Both the position numbers and the translations under genes were made by a program. From positions 1-64,000 of the forward strand of contig NZ_JARWOP010000120.1 of assembly GCF_029868745.1 (NCBI RefSeq): a stretch of DNA of 64,000 nucleotides, written 5' to 3'. Position 1 is the first letter of the stretch, and each line of letters begins with the position of its first letter. The notes beneath the pieces are model-generated. The model was not told the DNA's origin. It was given only the letters and a program-made list of their open reading frames with translations, and did no database searches. This stretch comes from Nocardia wallacei (GTDB taxonomy: Bacteria; Actinomycetota; Actinomycetes; Mycobacteriales; Mycobacteriaceae). Below, piece by piece: positions 47,686-56,282 of this stretch.

Positions 47686-48117
47686 GTGGCGGGATTGTTG
47701 GTGAAGGTGCTGCGGGGGCATCAGTGGGTTTATGAGAAGTCCGGTGGGGTGGTGGGGCATCGGCTGTTGTTCGGGAATCCGACGTTGCTGCTGCGGACCG
47801 TGGGGCGGAAGACCGGGCAGGCGCGGACCAGTGCGCTGACCTATGCGCGGGACGGGGAGGATTATGTCGTCACCGCGTCCAACGGTGGGTCGCCGCGGCC
47901 GCCGGGGTGGCTGGCGAATGTGAAGACGCGGCCCGACTGCGAGATCCAGGTCGGGCGGCGACGGATACCCGTCACCGCCCGCCCCACCTACCCGGACGAC
48001 CCGGACTACGCCCGACGGTGGAAGCTGGCCGACAAGGTGAACGGCGGCCGATACACCCAGTACCAGACGATGACCGAGCGGCCGATCGCGCTGGTCGTGC
48101 TGAGCCCGCGGACCTGA
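47686..48117 (+). CDS. F420-dependent nitroreductase-type protein (Ddn-like)
   Basis: A 143-aa split-barrel protein of the deazaflavin-dependent nitroreductase family. Diagnostic segments are LLLRTVGRKTGQARTSAL, YVVTASNGGSPRPPGWLANV, CEIQVGRRRIPVTARP and YTQYQTMTERPIALVVL. Members use reduced F420 to reduce quinones. GTG 47686 is preceded by GGGAGG six bases upstream. A single gene between tRNA-Met and a convergent oxidoreductase (5-base gap). Confidence 0.9.
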   Translation: MAGLLVKVLRGHQWVYEKSGGVVGHRLLFGNPTLLLRTVGRKTGQARTSALTYARDGEDYVVTASNGGSPRPPGWLANVKTRPDCEIQVGRRRIPVTARPTYPDDPDYARRWKLADKVNGGRYTQYQTMTERPIALVVLSPRT

Positions 48118-48122
48118 CGCGC

Positions 48123-49118
48123 TCACACGGTGAGAATCGTGCGCCCCACCGCCTGCCGGGCCTCGATGGTGGCGTGCGCCTCGGCGGCTCGTTCCAGCGG
48201 GAAGGTCTGGCCCACAACGACTTCCAGGCTCCCCTCGGCGGCCAGGACCAACGCACGGGCACCCAGTGCGTGGAAATCGGTGCCCGCGGCGGTGATGTCC
48301 ATCAGCGTCGACACGGTGATGCCCTGTGCGGCAGCGTGTTCGGTGTCGAGTTCGGCGAATCCGCCTGCGGCATTGCCGTATCCGAAGAAGCGCCCGCCCG
48401 CCGCGACAACGCCGAGGGCGTCGCGGCCGATGGGTCCGCCCGCACCGTCGAGCACCACGGCCACGCCCGCACCGCCGGTCCGCTCCAGCACGCTGTCGGC
48501 CCAGCCGGGTTCCTCGTAGTCGATCACCTCGGTCGCGCCGAGTCGCCGCGCCAGGTCGAGCTTGCGCTGTCCGTGCGCCGCGGCGATCACCCGCGCTCCG
48601 GCGGCCCGCGCCAATTGCGTGAGCAGTATGCCGAGACCGCCACCGGCCGCCGTGATCAACACGGTTTCCCCGGCTTGTATCGCCGCCTGCTCGGCCACCG
48701 CCAGCGCGGTCGTGCCGTCGTGGACCAGGGCCGCGGCGGGCACGAAGTCCAGGCCGCCGGGCAGTTCGGCGAGGGTCTCCGCCTTGGCGAGCGCCTGCTC
48801 GGCGTAGCCGCCGATGGGCAGCCCGCCGCCGATCCCGCTGGCGGCCGTCGCGCTCGCTACCCGTTTGCCGAGCCACGCCGGATCGACGCCCTCCCCCACC
48901 GCCGACACCACGCCCGCGACCGCGCCGCCCGGCACGTACGGCGGCCGCAGGGGGAAGAAGTCGGTGCCCCAGCCGCCGCGCAGCCGCGCGTCGAGGAACA
49001 TCACATCCGCCGCCGCGACGTCGATCACCACCTCGCCCGTTCCGGCCACCGGAGCCGGCGCCGTACCCGGCACCAGGACATCCGGTCCCCCGAAAGTCTT
49101 CGCCTCGACCACTCGCAT
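48123..49118 (-). CDS. Zinc-type quinone oxidoreductase (MDR family)
   Basis: A 331-aa medium-chain dehydrogenase/reductase without catalytic zinc. The N-domain has GPDVLVPG and PPYVPGGAVAGVVSAVGEGV; the nucleotide-binding domain has the motif AAGGGLGILLTQLARAAGA and a later VLDGAGGPIG. It resembles NADPH:quinone reductases. ATG 49118 starts the domain, with AAGGGA ten bases upstream; longer frames lack similarity. It is divergent from terC. Confidence 0.88.
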   Translation of the reverse strand: MRVVEAKTFGGPDVLVPGTAPAPVAGTGEVVIDVAAADVMFLDARLRGGWGTDFFPLRPPYVPGGAVAGVVSAVGEGVDPAWLGKRVASATAASGIGGGLPIGGYAEQALAKAETLAELPGGLDFVPAAALVHDGTTALAVAEQAAIQAGETVLITAAGGGLGILLTQLARAAGARVIAAAHGQRKLDLARRLGATEVIDYEEPGWADSVLERTGGAGVAVVLDGAGGPIGRDALGVVAAGGRFFGYGNAAGGFAELDTEHAAAQGITVSTLMDITAAGTDFHALGARALVLAAEGSLEVVVGQTFPLERAAEAHATIEARQAVGRTILTV

Positions 49119-49254
49119 CCTCGCCACGTCCCTTCGATTCGGCATTGCGGAACCCAGCCTGTTACCTGAAGCGTGGTTCAGGTCAAGGGGCGGGATGCCA
49201 GAATTTCGCCACGCGGCCCGCTCGGTTGGTGATCGCACAGGAACTCCGTTACTC

Positions 49255-49365
49255 TGGTCTGCGAGGGGAGTACTTCCCAAGTGCCATGCCGGTCAGTACG
49301 GATTCCGCCGTCGGAATCCCCGGGTGGCCACCCGAGTGAGGGTGAAGGAGACCTCGGGTGAGTTG
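49255..49365 (+). ncRNA. yybP-ykoY manganese riboswitch
   Basis: The leader before terC has AGGGGAGTA at 49264-49272 and the matching GGGTGAAGGAGACCTCGGG segment at 49340-49358, with inverted-repeat stems between (GATTCCGCCGTCGGAATC; GGTGGCCACC). These are the conserved pieces of the yybP-ykoY motif that binds Mn2+ and usually precedes TerC-type genes. The exact ends are approximate. Confidence 0.8.
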
Positions 49366-49383
49366 CCATGCCCGAGGAGACTT

Positions 49384-50406
49384 ATGAACCCCACCGATAC
49401 CGTTCTCGCAGCCAGTGCGCTGCACACCATCGGCACGCCGTGGCTGTGGGCCGCGACCATCGCCGGTGTGCTGGCGCTGCTGGCGCTCGATTTCGTCGTC
49501 ACCCGGAAACCACACGAGGTGTCGATGCGCGAGGCGGTCGGCTGGTCGGTCTTCTACATCGCGCTGCCGGTGATCTTCGGGCTCGTCCTCTGGATGGCCT
49601 ACGACGGCACCGTCTCCACCGAATTCTTCACCGGCTATCTGCTGGAGAAATCGCTGTCGGTCGACAACCTGTTCATCTTCATGCTGTTGCTGGCGGCCTT
49701 CGCGGTGCCGGCGGCGCTGGCGCAGCGGGTGCTGTTGTTCGGCATCGTCGGGGCGTTGGTGTTGCGCGGCATCTTCATCGCGCTGGGCGCCGCCGCGCTC
49801 GCGTCGCTGGACTGGGCGTTCCTGCTGTTCGGCGCCATCCTGCTGGTGACGGCGGCGAAGCTGCTGATGGACGCGGCGAGCGGGCACGAACAGGAGGTCG
49901 ACATCTCGCGCATGCGGTCGGTGCGGCTGATGCGCAAACTGATGCCGGTCACCGACGACTACCGCGGCACCCGGATGACCGTGCGCGAGGCGGGCAAGCG
50001 GGCCCTGACCCCGCTGGCCTTGGTCGTGACAGCCGTGATGGCCACCGATGTGGTGTTCGCGGTCGATTCGGTGCCCGCGGTGTACGGCGTCACCGGCGAT
50101 CCCTACCTGGTGTTCGCGACCAACGCGTTCGCGCTGCTCGGCCTGCGCGCGCTGTACTTCGTGCTGCAGGCGGCGCTGTCGCGGCTGGTCCATCTCGCCT
50201 ACGGCCTGGCCGTCATTCTGGCGTTCATCGGGGTGAAGCTGGTGCTGCACTGGGCGCACGGCATCTGGGACTGGCTACCCGAGATCCCGACGGTGGCGTC
50301 GCTGGGCGTGATCGTGGTGGTGCTCGCGGTGGTGACGCTGACCAGCCTGCGGGCGACGCGCGGGCCGCGCGAAAAGGATTCGACCACCACGGCGGCGTCG
50401 TCGTAA
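49384..50406 (+). CDS. terC: TerC family membrane protein
   Basis: A 340-aa polytopic protein with about eight membrane segments. The family hallmarks are EKSLSVDNLFIFMLLL and ATDVVFAVDSVPAVYGVTGD. Members export Mn2+ or supply it to secreted enzymes; some are linked to tellurite resistance. ATG 49384 is close downstream of GAGGAG. The upstream yybP-ykoY riboswitch implies induction by Mn2+. Confidence 0.92.
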   Translation: MNPTDTVLAASALHTIGTPWLWAATIAGVLALLALDFVVTRKPHEVSMREAVGWSVFYIALPVIFGLVLWMAYDGTVSTEFFTGYLLEKSLSVDNLFIFMLLLAAFAVPAALAQRVLLFGIVGALVLRGIFIALGAAALASLDWAFLLFGAILLVTAAKLLMDAASGHEQEVDISRMRSVRLMRKLMPVTDDYRGTRMTVREAGKRALTPLALVVTAVMATDVVFAVDSVPAVYGVTGDPYLVFATNAFALLGLRALYFVLQAALSRLVHLAYGLAVILAFIGVKLVLHWAHGIWDWLPEIPTVASLGVIVVVLAVVTLTSLRATRGPREKDSTTTAASS

Positions 50407-50448
50407 GGCCGACTTGCCTGCTCGAATCGGCTCGCCATACTGGAACTC

Positions 50449-50949
50449 GTGCTGCTACAACGGTTTCGTCGCGTCGATCTGAACCGCATGCACCGGGCGG
50501 TCGGCGAATTGCGGTTGCCGGAGGCGGTGTTCAAGACCTGCCCCTGGCAGCCGCGCGAACTCGTGGAGACCGGCCTGCGGCAGTGGCTGCGCTGCTGCGG
50601 CGCGGCCATGCGTGACGATCAGGTGATCGGAATGCCGTCGCATGCCGTCGACGAGGCGTGGCACGGGCTGATCCTGTGCACCGCCCGGTACGCCCGGTTC
50701 TGCGAGGCCGCGTACGGCCGCTTCCTGCACCACTTTCCCGAGGGCGACGGCTTCGGCGGCGGTTCCGGCGATTCCATGGAGACCCACCTCGGCCGGACCG
50801 TCGTCGCGTGGTCCATGGTGGCCGAGCCCGGCGAGCGGTGCGTGCTGTGGGATCTCGACAGTGCGGTGGGCGTCGAACATCCGTGGGGCGTCGCGCGCGA
50901 ACGTGTCGAGGGCATCGAATCGGCGCTGCGGGCCGGGGAATCTCCCTAA
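50449..50949 (+). CDS. Hypothetical protein (glycine-rich-domain-like, WH motif)
   Basis: A 166-aa protein. HAVDEAWHGLILCTARYARFCEAA resembles the conserved block of glycine-rich-domain-containing proteins (DUF1399-like: vDxxWH..L..t..Y). There are four Cys and one possible metal-ligand His. No membrane segment. It overlaps the 3' end of the convergent Gly/Cys-rich gene by four bases. Function unknown. Confidence 0.6.
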   Translation: MLLQRFRRVDLNRMHRAVGELRLPEAVFKTCPWQPRELVETGLRQWLRCCGAAMRDDQVIGMPSHAVDEAWHGLILCTARYARFCEAAYGRFLHHFPEGDGFGGGSGDSMETHLGRTVVAWSMVAEPGERCVLWDLDSAVGVEHPWGVARERVEGIESALRAGESP

Positions 50950-51302
50950 CCGCTGCTGCCCCCGCCACCACAGCTGCTGCCTCCACCACCACAACTGCTC
51001 CCGCTACCGCCGCCGCAACTGCTGCCGCCGCCACAACTGCTGCCGCTACCCCCGCCGCAACCGCTGTTTCCCCCACCACCGCAACTCGGCCCGCTGTGGC
51101 CTCCGCCGGAGAAATCAAGGCCCGAGTAATAGACGCCGTTGTACCCCGAGTCACCGGAACCTCCGCCGCCGTATCCCGGTCGCCCGTGCCGCCATTGGTT
51201 TTGCCGCCGAGACTTGTTGCCCGCCAAGACAACCAGCGTGATTATCGCCGCGAAGAATCCGATCGCGATCACGAGGACACCGATCAGCAACAGAATTACC
51301 AT
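50946..51302 (-). CDS. Membrane-anchored Gly/Ser/Cys-rich repeat protein
   Basis: A 118-aa protein: one N-terminal membrane helix (LLLIGVLVIAIGFFAAIITLVVL), a short basic linker (NKSRRQNQWRHG) and a tail of SCGGG/SSCGGGGS repeats with about eight Cys. In other bacteria such Gly-rich tails occur near proteins of the WH/GRDP-like type seen on the opposite strand, which suggests the two may work together. The regular Cys spacing could bind metal or cross-link. No family name. Confidence 0.6.
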   Translation of the reverse strand: MVILLLIGVLVIAIGFFAAIITLVVLAGNKSRRQNQWRHGRPGYGGGGSGDSGYNGVYYSGLDFSGGGHSGPSCGGGGNSGCGGGSGSSCGGGSSCGGGSGSSCGGGGSSCGGGGSSG

Positions 51303-51362
51303 GCCCCGGACGGTAACCGGTCGGCATGAAGATCGGCTGAAGAACTCCTTGCATACTCGGCG

Positions 51363-51500
51363 TCAGCCGGTCCCGCCGTCACCGGAGTCGCCGTTGTTCC
51401 AGCGGTGACGGCCGCGGCGCGGACCGGCGACGGTGTGCTTGACGACGATGAGCACGAGCCAGAGCAGGTAGAGCACGGCCGCGACGAGCATGACGTTCAT
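51363..51500 (-). CDS. Very small membrane protein
   Basis: A 45-aa protein with one membrane helix (VMLVAAVLYLLWLVLIVV) and a basic, Gly-rich tail (KHTVAGPRRGRHRWNN). The inner positive side suggests N-out, C-in topology. No family recognised. ATG 51500; small but with a typical membrane-peptide profile. Confidence 0.4.
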   Translation of the reverse strand: MNVMLVAAVLYLLWLVLIVVKHTVAGPRRGRHRWNNGDSGDGGTG

Positions 51501-51550
51501 GGACGCAGGCTATGAATCCGCGCCAATGATCGGCCAAAGATCTGGTTGCC

Positions 51551-51742
51551 CTAGCTGGTACCGCAGGTCTGCGGGCGCAGCACTCCGGGTGCGTCGTCAC
51601 AGTCGTAGCCCGGGTCGTCGTCTTCCCCGGAACCGGTGTGTCCCCGATCGTTCGGATCCTGGGCATCGGCCACAGCCTGGATGATGAGTGCGATACACCC
51701 GCAGACCAGAACGACGGCAGCGACGAGGGTCACGGTCTCCAT
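51551..51742 (-). CDS. Small membrane protein with acidic tail
   Basis: A 63-aa protein: one helix (VTLVAAVVLVCGCIALIIQAV) and an acidic tail with three Cys (DDDPGYDCDDAPG, PQTCGTS). No family recognised. ATG 51742. Together with 50946 and 51363 it forms a run of small single-pass membrane proteins on the minus strand. Confidence 0.45.
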   Translation of the reverse strand: METVTLVAAVVLVCGCIALIIQAVADAQDPNDRGHTGSGEDDDPGYDCDDAPGVLRPQTCGTS

Positions 51743-51801
51743 AGCCGCAACCTAGGAACGTCTCCCTATGACCCGCTTAAGGTTCGGTTGGAGACGGACC
51801 G

Positions 51802-53565
51802 CTACGTCAGCTTCACCCGAGCGGCGACGAAGCGGGCCAGCGCCGGCGCCAAGCGGTGGAAGTGGTACTGGAGGTGGGCCTCCGGGGTCACCGGCACCAC
51901 CGCGCGCCCGCGCTCGACGGCGCGGACGATCTGCGCCGCCACCTTCTCGGGTCCGTAGCTCCGCATCCGGTAGAGGTTGTCGTACTTGGCCTGCTTGCGA
52001 GCCTCCTCCTCGGCGGAGACGCCCGAGAACTTGGTGGTGGCAACGATATTCGTATGGACGATGCCGGGACAGATGGTGTGGACGGCGATGCCCTTGCCCG
52101 CCAGCTCGGCGCGCAGGCAGTCGGAGAACATGAACACCGCCGACTTGCTGGTGGAGTACGCGCTGAACCCGCGCTGCGGCGTATAGGCGGCCATGCTGGA
52201 CAGATTCACGATGTGCCCGCCGAGTCCGCGCTCGGCCATGGCGGCGCCGAAGGTGCGGCAACCGTTGATCACACCGCCCAGGTTCACCCGTAGCACCCGG
52301 TCGAATTCGCTTGCGCTGGTGGCGAAGAAGTCACCGGCCTGCCCGATGCCCGCGTTGTTGACCAGGATGTCGGGCACCCCGTGCGCGGCCAGCACGGCGG
52401 CGGCGTGCTCGGCCACGGCGGCCTCGTCGGAGACGTCCAGCGCGTAGGGATGCGCGAGACCGCCTGCGGCCGTGACGAGTTCGGCTGTTTCCTTGGCCGC
52501 GTTCGCGTCGATGTCCGACAGCACGATCTCGGCCCCGCGGCGCGCGAACTCCAGCGCCGTCTCCCGGCCGATCCCGCTGCCGCCACCGGTGATCACGACG
52601 AGCTGATCCTCGAACGGCCTACGCTCCCTGCCCACTTCGGCCCGCCGCAGCGCCCGCGAGGCCGTACCGCCGCCGACCGAGTCCACGAGTTCGGTCGTGG
52701 CCGTGGCCAGCAGTTCCGGGTGCGAGAAGGGCAACCAGTGGCCGCTGCCCACCTCGCGACGCCACAGCCGCGGCGCCCACTGCTGCGTATCGGCGTATCC
52801 GGCCGGTCGCACCGCCACGTCACGGCGGGCGATGACCAGTTGCACCGGAACCTCGGTGCGGCGTTCACGCGGACTCAGCAGGCGCTGCACGATATTGGCG
52901 CGGTAGATCCGCATCCCGTCGAAGAAGTCGGACCGGAACGTCGGGCCCAGTTTCACGTTCCGCGGTTCGGTCTCGTTCATCAACCCGACGAAGCGCTGCC
53001 AGACCTTCTCCGCCGACAGCGGCCGCAGCACCACCCGCGGGACGCCCGGCGTCATGAACAGGAAAGTGTACGCCGAGGACAGCACCTGGGTGAACGGGCC
53101 CCACACCGCGCCCCGAGACAGCTTGTCGCGCATCCACTTTCCCAGATGGTCCAGGTTGGGCCCGGATACCGAGGTGAACGAGGCGATCCGGTCGGCGGCC
53201 TGCGGTTCGCACACCGCCTCCCACATCTCGACCGAACCCCAGTCGTGCGCCAGCACGTGCACGGGCCGGTCCGGACTGACCGCGTCCGCGACGGCGAAGA
53301 AGTCGGCGGCGAACCGATCCAGCCGGTAGTCCTCGGTGCGGCTGGTCCGGGTGGACCGGCCGTGCCCACGGGTGTCGTAGGCGACGACGTGGAATCGCTC
53401 GGCCAGCAACGGGATAACCCGGTCCCACAGGTGGTGGTCGTCGGGCCAGCCGTGCACCAGCACAATGGTTTCGGCATCCGGCTCGCCGTATTCGTAGACG
53501 GCCAGGTCGAATTCGCCGCTGCGGACGGTCCGTTCCACTTCCGGAACGGGAATCTGATCGGTCAC
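51802..53565 (-). CDS. ephD: EphD-type fusion: alpha/beta hydrolase plus short-chain dehydrogenase
   Basis: A 587-aa fusion. The N-terminal alpha/beta hydrolase (about 1-300) has LVHGWPDDHHLWD, the epoxide-hydrolase-type nucleophile LAHDWGS (Asp) and GSGHWLPF. The C-terminal SDR domain (about 315-587) has GGGSGIG, NNAGIG, the Ser and YSTSK catalytic set, and a trailing basic end. Mycobacterial EphD (Rv2214c) has the same layout and is linked to keto-mycolate processing. GTG 53565 has GAAGGAG six bases upstream. Last gene of a three-gene operon. Confidence 0.85.
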   Translation of the reverse strand: MTDQIPVPEVERTVRSGEFDLAVYEYGEPDAETIVLVHGWPDDHHLWDRVIPLLAERFHVVAYDTRGHGRSTRTSRTEDYRLDRFAADFFAVADAVSPDRPVHVLAHDWGSVEMWEAVCEPQAADRIASFTSVSGPNLDHLGKWMRDKLSRGAVWGPFTQVLSSAYTFLFMTPGVPRVVLRPLSAEKVWQRFVGLMNETEPRNVKLGPTFRSDFFDGMRIYRANIVQRLLSPRERRTEVPVQLVIARRDVAVRPAGYADTQQWAPRLWRREVGSGHWLPFSHPELLATATTELVDSVGGGTASRALRRAEVGRERRPFEDQLVVITGGGSGIGRETALEFARRGAEIVLSDIDANAAKETAELVTAAGGLAHPYALDVSDEAAVAEHAAAVLAAHGVPDILVNNAGIGQAGDFFATSASEFDRVLRVNLGGVINGCRTFGAAMAERGLGGHIVNLSSMAAYTPQRGFSAYSTSKSAVFMFSDCLRAELAGKGIAVHTICPGIVHTNIVATTKFSGVSAEEEARKQAKYDNLYRMRSYGPEKVAAQIVRAVERGRAVVPVTPEAHLQYHFHRLAPALARFVAARVKLT

Positions 53566-53603
53566 GATGTTCTCCTTCGGCACGTCGCCGGGCGGGTGGG
53601 AAT

Positions 53604-54713
53604 TCACAGATCCAGCACCAAACGGTCACCGTCACAACGGGATACGCAGATCAGCATGTCGCCGTCGGCGCGCTCGTCCGGGGTGAGCACGGTGTCGCGA
53701 TGGTCGACCGTGCCGGACAGCACGCGCACCTTGCAGGTGCGGCAGAACCCCTGCCGGCACGAGTACGCCGTGTCGGGGCGCGCCGCCAGCACCTGTTCGA
53801 GCGCCGTCCGGTCGGCGGAAACCGTCACGACCTCGCCGGTGCGGGCCAACTCCACCGCGAACGGCTTGCCGTCGACGACGGGCGGCGCCGAGAATCGCTC
53901 GGAATGCAGTTCCACGCTGGGCATCTCGCGCACGGCGGCGGCGATCACGGTGGTCATCGGCACCGGGCCGCAGCAGTACACCGCGGTGTCGGGCCCCACT
54001 CGCGGCAGCAGGTCCGCAGCGGTGGGCAGGCCGTGCTCGTCGTCGGTGCGCACGCTCACGCGCGCACCGAAACTCTCGATCTCGTCCAGGAACGGAATGG
54101 TGTCGCGGCTGCGCCCGGTGTACGCCAGCGTCCAGTCGACGCCGAGCCGGTGCGCCATGCGCACCATCGGCAGAATCGGGGTGACACCGATCCCCCCGGC
54201 GACGAAATGCACTCGGGTGGCGTCGGATCCGTAACCGGGCAGGACGAACGGAAAGGCGTTGCGGGGGCCGCGGACGGTCACCCGCGCACCGGTGCGCAGG
54301 GCCTCGTGCACCTCCCGCGAACCGCCGCCGCCGTCCGGGATGCGCCGCACCGCGATCCGGTAGTGACGCCGGTCGGCCGGGTCGCCGCACAGCGAGTACT
54401 GCCGCAGCCTGCCGGAGGGCAGTTCCAGATCGAGGTGCGCGCCGGGCCGCCAGTTCGGCAGCTCCCGGCCGTCGGGTGCGGTGAGCAGCAAGCTGATCAC
54501 GTCGGTGTCGCGGGCCTCCACCCGGCGCTGCACCACCGTCAGCTCCAGCCGACGGTCGTCCACGCGACCCGCGGGGCTGCGTCGGTTGATCAATGTGGAC
54601 CAGCGGAAGCGTGTTTCGGCGACGGTGTGGAACACCCGCATCGCCCGATCCGCCCGGCGGCGACCGTACAGATCGGCCGGTGGCTGGACCGGCGCGGGTC
54701 GGTGCGTCGTCAC
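53604..54713 (-). CDS. 2Fe-2S ferredoxin-NAD(P)H reductase (oxygenase reductase type)
   Basis: A 369-aa reductase: FAD-binding barrel (LRQYSLCGDPADRRHYRIAV), NAD-binding domain (VHFVAGGIGVTPILPMV, YCCGPVPM) and a C-terminal plant-type 2Fe-2S domain (YSCRQGFCRTCKVRVLSG with a fourth Cys in LICVSRC). It passes electrons from NAD(P)H to a partner oxygenase. GTG 54713 overlaps the upstream stop by four bases (GTGA), so it is coupled to the diiron-like gene, its likely electron acceptor. Confidence 0.9.
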   Translation of the reverse strand: MTTHRPAPVQPPADLYGRRRADRAMRVFHTVAETRFRWSTLINRRSPAGRVDDRRLELTVVQRRVEARDTDVISLLLTAPDGRELPNWRPGAHLDLELPSGRLRQYSLCGDPADRRHYRIAVRRIPDGGGGSREVHEALRTGARVTVRGPRNAFPFVLPGYGSDATRVHFVAGGIGVTPILPMVRMAHRLGVDWTLAYTGRSRDTIPFLDEIESFGARVSVRTDDEHGLPTAADLLPRVGPDTAVYCCGPVPMTTVIAAAVREMPSVELHSERFSAPPVVDGKPFAVELARTGEVVTVSADRTALEQVLAARPDTAYSCRQGFCRTCKVRVLSGTVDHRDTVLTPDERADGDMLICVSRCDGDRLVLDL

Positions 54714-55615
54714 GACGACAGTGCCTGTGCCGCAGGAGATTTCGCCAAGTACGCCACGGCCTGCGCGGTGGACCCGACCGAGGCCGGGGTGTAACCGGGC
54801 TGGAACACCGACAACGCGCTCCACAGCAGCGACGGCACACCCGGCAGCGCGCCGCGCCACATCGCGCCGAAGATCTTCAGCGTCAGCCGCGGATAGCGCA
54901 TATCGGGCAGCGAGTCATCCTGCTGCACAAGGTATTTCGTGCCGCGTAGGAGCAACGAGATGAAGATCGGGAACGTGATGAGCATCAGCGCGCAGCGCCG
55001 CAGATAGCCGATATCGAAGTACTCGGCGACCTCGTGCGCGACGAAGCGGTGCTCCACCTCCTCCGCCCCGTGCCAGCGGAACAGGTCCAGCACGTTCGGG
55101 TCGGCGCCGAACCGCTCGAGGTCGGCGTTGAGCACCCAGTCGCCGAGGAAGGCGAAGAAGTGCTCGAGGGTCGCGATGAAGCCGAGGCGCTCGACCAGCG
55201 CCTGGAATTCCGCGCGGGCGGTCCGGCCGGCGCGGGGGCCGAGGGTCGTGCGGAACAGGAATTCCATCTGGCGCACATACGGTTCGACATCGATCCCGTG
55301 CGCCGCGAACACCTCGTCGAGCACGCCGTTGTGGGTTTCGGCGTGCATGGACTCCTGACCGATGAACCCGAGCATCTGCTCACGCAGCTTCTCGTCCTTG
55401 ACCAGCGGCAGCGCCTCGGAGAACGTCCGGCAGAACATCCGCTCGCCCTCGGGCAGCAGCAGGTTCAGCGCATTGATCAAATGCGAGCCGATCGGCTCGG
55501 CGGGCATCCAGTGCAACGGGGTGTCGCGCCAGTCGAAGTGCACATTCCGGGCCTGCAGAGCCACCTCGCCCGGATCGATCGTCGCGCGACCTGCCCGAAG
55601 AGGAAGTAACTTCAT
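54710..55615 (-). CDS. Diiron-like metal-dependent protein (PF10118-type)
   Basis: A 301-aa helical protein of the predicted metal-dependent hydrolase family. Carboxylate/His clusters occur as GQESMHAETHN, EHFFAFLGDW and HGAEEVEHRFVAHEV, the spacing of a ferritin-like diiron site. A hydrophobic stretch (LMLITFPIFISLLL) follows. With the coupled 2Fe-2S reductase it probably forms an oxygenase or desaturase. ATG 55615 has AGGAG at proper spacing; a longer form would start at 55666. Confidence 0.8.
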   Translation of the reverse strand: MKLLPLRAGRATIDPGEVALQARNVHFDWRDTPLHWMPAEPIGSHLINALNLLLPEGERMFCRTFSEALPLVKDEKLREQMLGFIGQESMHAETHNGVLDEVFAAHGIDVEPYVRQMEFLFRTTLGPRAGRTARAEFQALVERLGFIATLEHFFAFLGDWVLNADLERFGADPNVLDLFRWHGAEEVEHRFVAHEVAEYFDIGYLRRCALMLITFPIFISLLLRGTKYLVQQDDSLPDMRYPRLTLKIFGAMWRGALPGVPSLLWSALSVFQPGYTPASVGSTAQAVAYLAKSPAAQALSS

Positions 55616-55738
55616 CGGTACTCCTGGTGTTCCGGTCACAGCGGCCGGTGTCGGCCGTTGCTTCATGACCGTAGCAACAGTGTACCTATATCCGCTACCG
55701 GGAGTTACATGTAGCGCTACGCCCCGCGAACCCGCCGG

Positions 55739-56197
55739 TCAGCGGCGTGTCATCGGGCTGGTCAGCGTTTTGCCGTTCGGGTCGGTGGTGGTGGCGGTCG
55801 TGAAGACGTGCCCCGGCTCGACCAGGTCGGACAGCACGATGTGGACCGGTTCGCTGACGAAGTTTCCGGCCGCGCAGTTGGGATCGCAGGTGTTGAAGTG
55901 CTGCACGCCGTCACCCTCGGCCCGGTCCGGGCCCCAGGACTTCCAGTCGATCTGCTCGACCCGCAGTCCGAGATCCGCGCACGCCATGATGACATTCGGC
56001 GGACGGACGGCGGGCTTGCTGAACGAACAGTCGATCACTTCCGGCACCGAGTTCGCCGCCGGCGACTGACCCGCCGCGGCGCCGGGGTCTTCCCCGCCAC
56101 AGCCGGCCAGCGCGAGCGCCGCCGACACCGCCGCCGCGACGGCCAGCCGACGACGGTGACCTGCCGGGAAACCGATCTTCCGCACCGTCATCTCCAT
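55739..56197 (-). CDS. Lipoprotein of unknown function
   Basis: A 152-aa exported lipoprotein: signal peptide (LAVAAAVSAALALAGCGG) with the lipobox ALAGC, a linker (AAAGQSPAANS) and a domain with four further Cys (EVIDCSF, IMACADLG, NTCDPNC). No family recognised. ATG 56197 (or 56191) precedes the signal peptide; longer frames only add basic sequence. Confidence 0.7.
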   Translation of the reverse strand: MEMTVRKIGFPAGHRRRLAVAAAVSAALALAGCGGEDPGAAAGQSPAANSVPEVIDCSFSKPAVRPPNVIMACADLGLRVEQIDWKSWGPDRAEGDGVQHFNTCDPNCAAGNFVSEPVHIVLSDLVEPGHVFTTATTTDPNGKTLTSPMTRR

Positions 56198-56282
56198 CCC
56201 ACTGTGTACCGGCGTGCCGCGCACGCCGCCCCTGACCGGATCATGGCCCATCCGGGCCGCCTTCGCACGCGGCACGCGCAAA

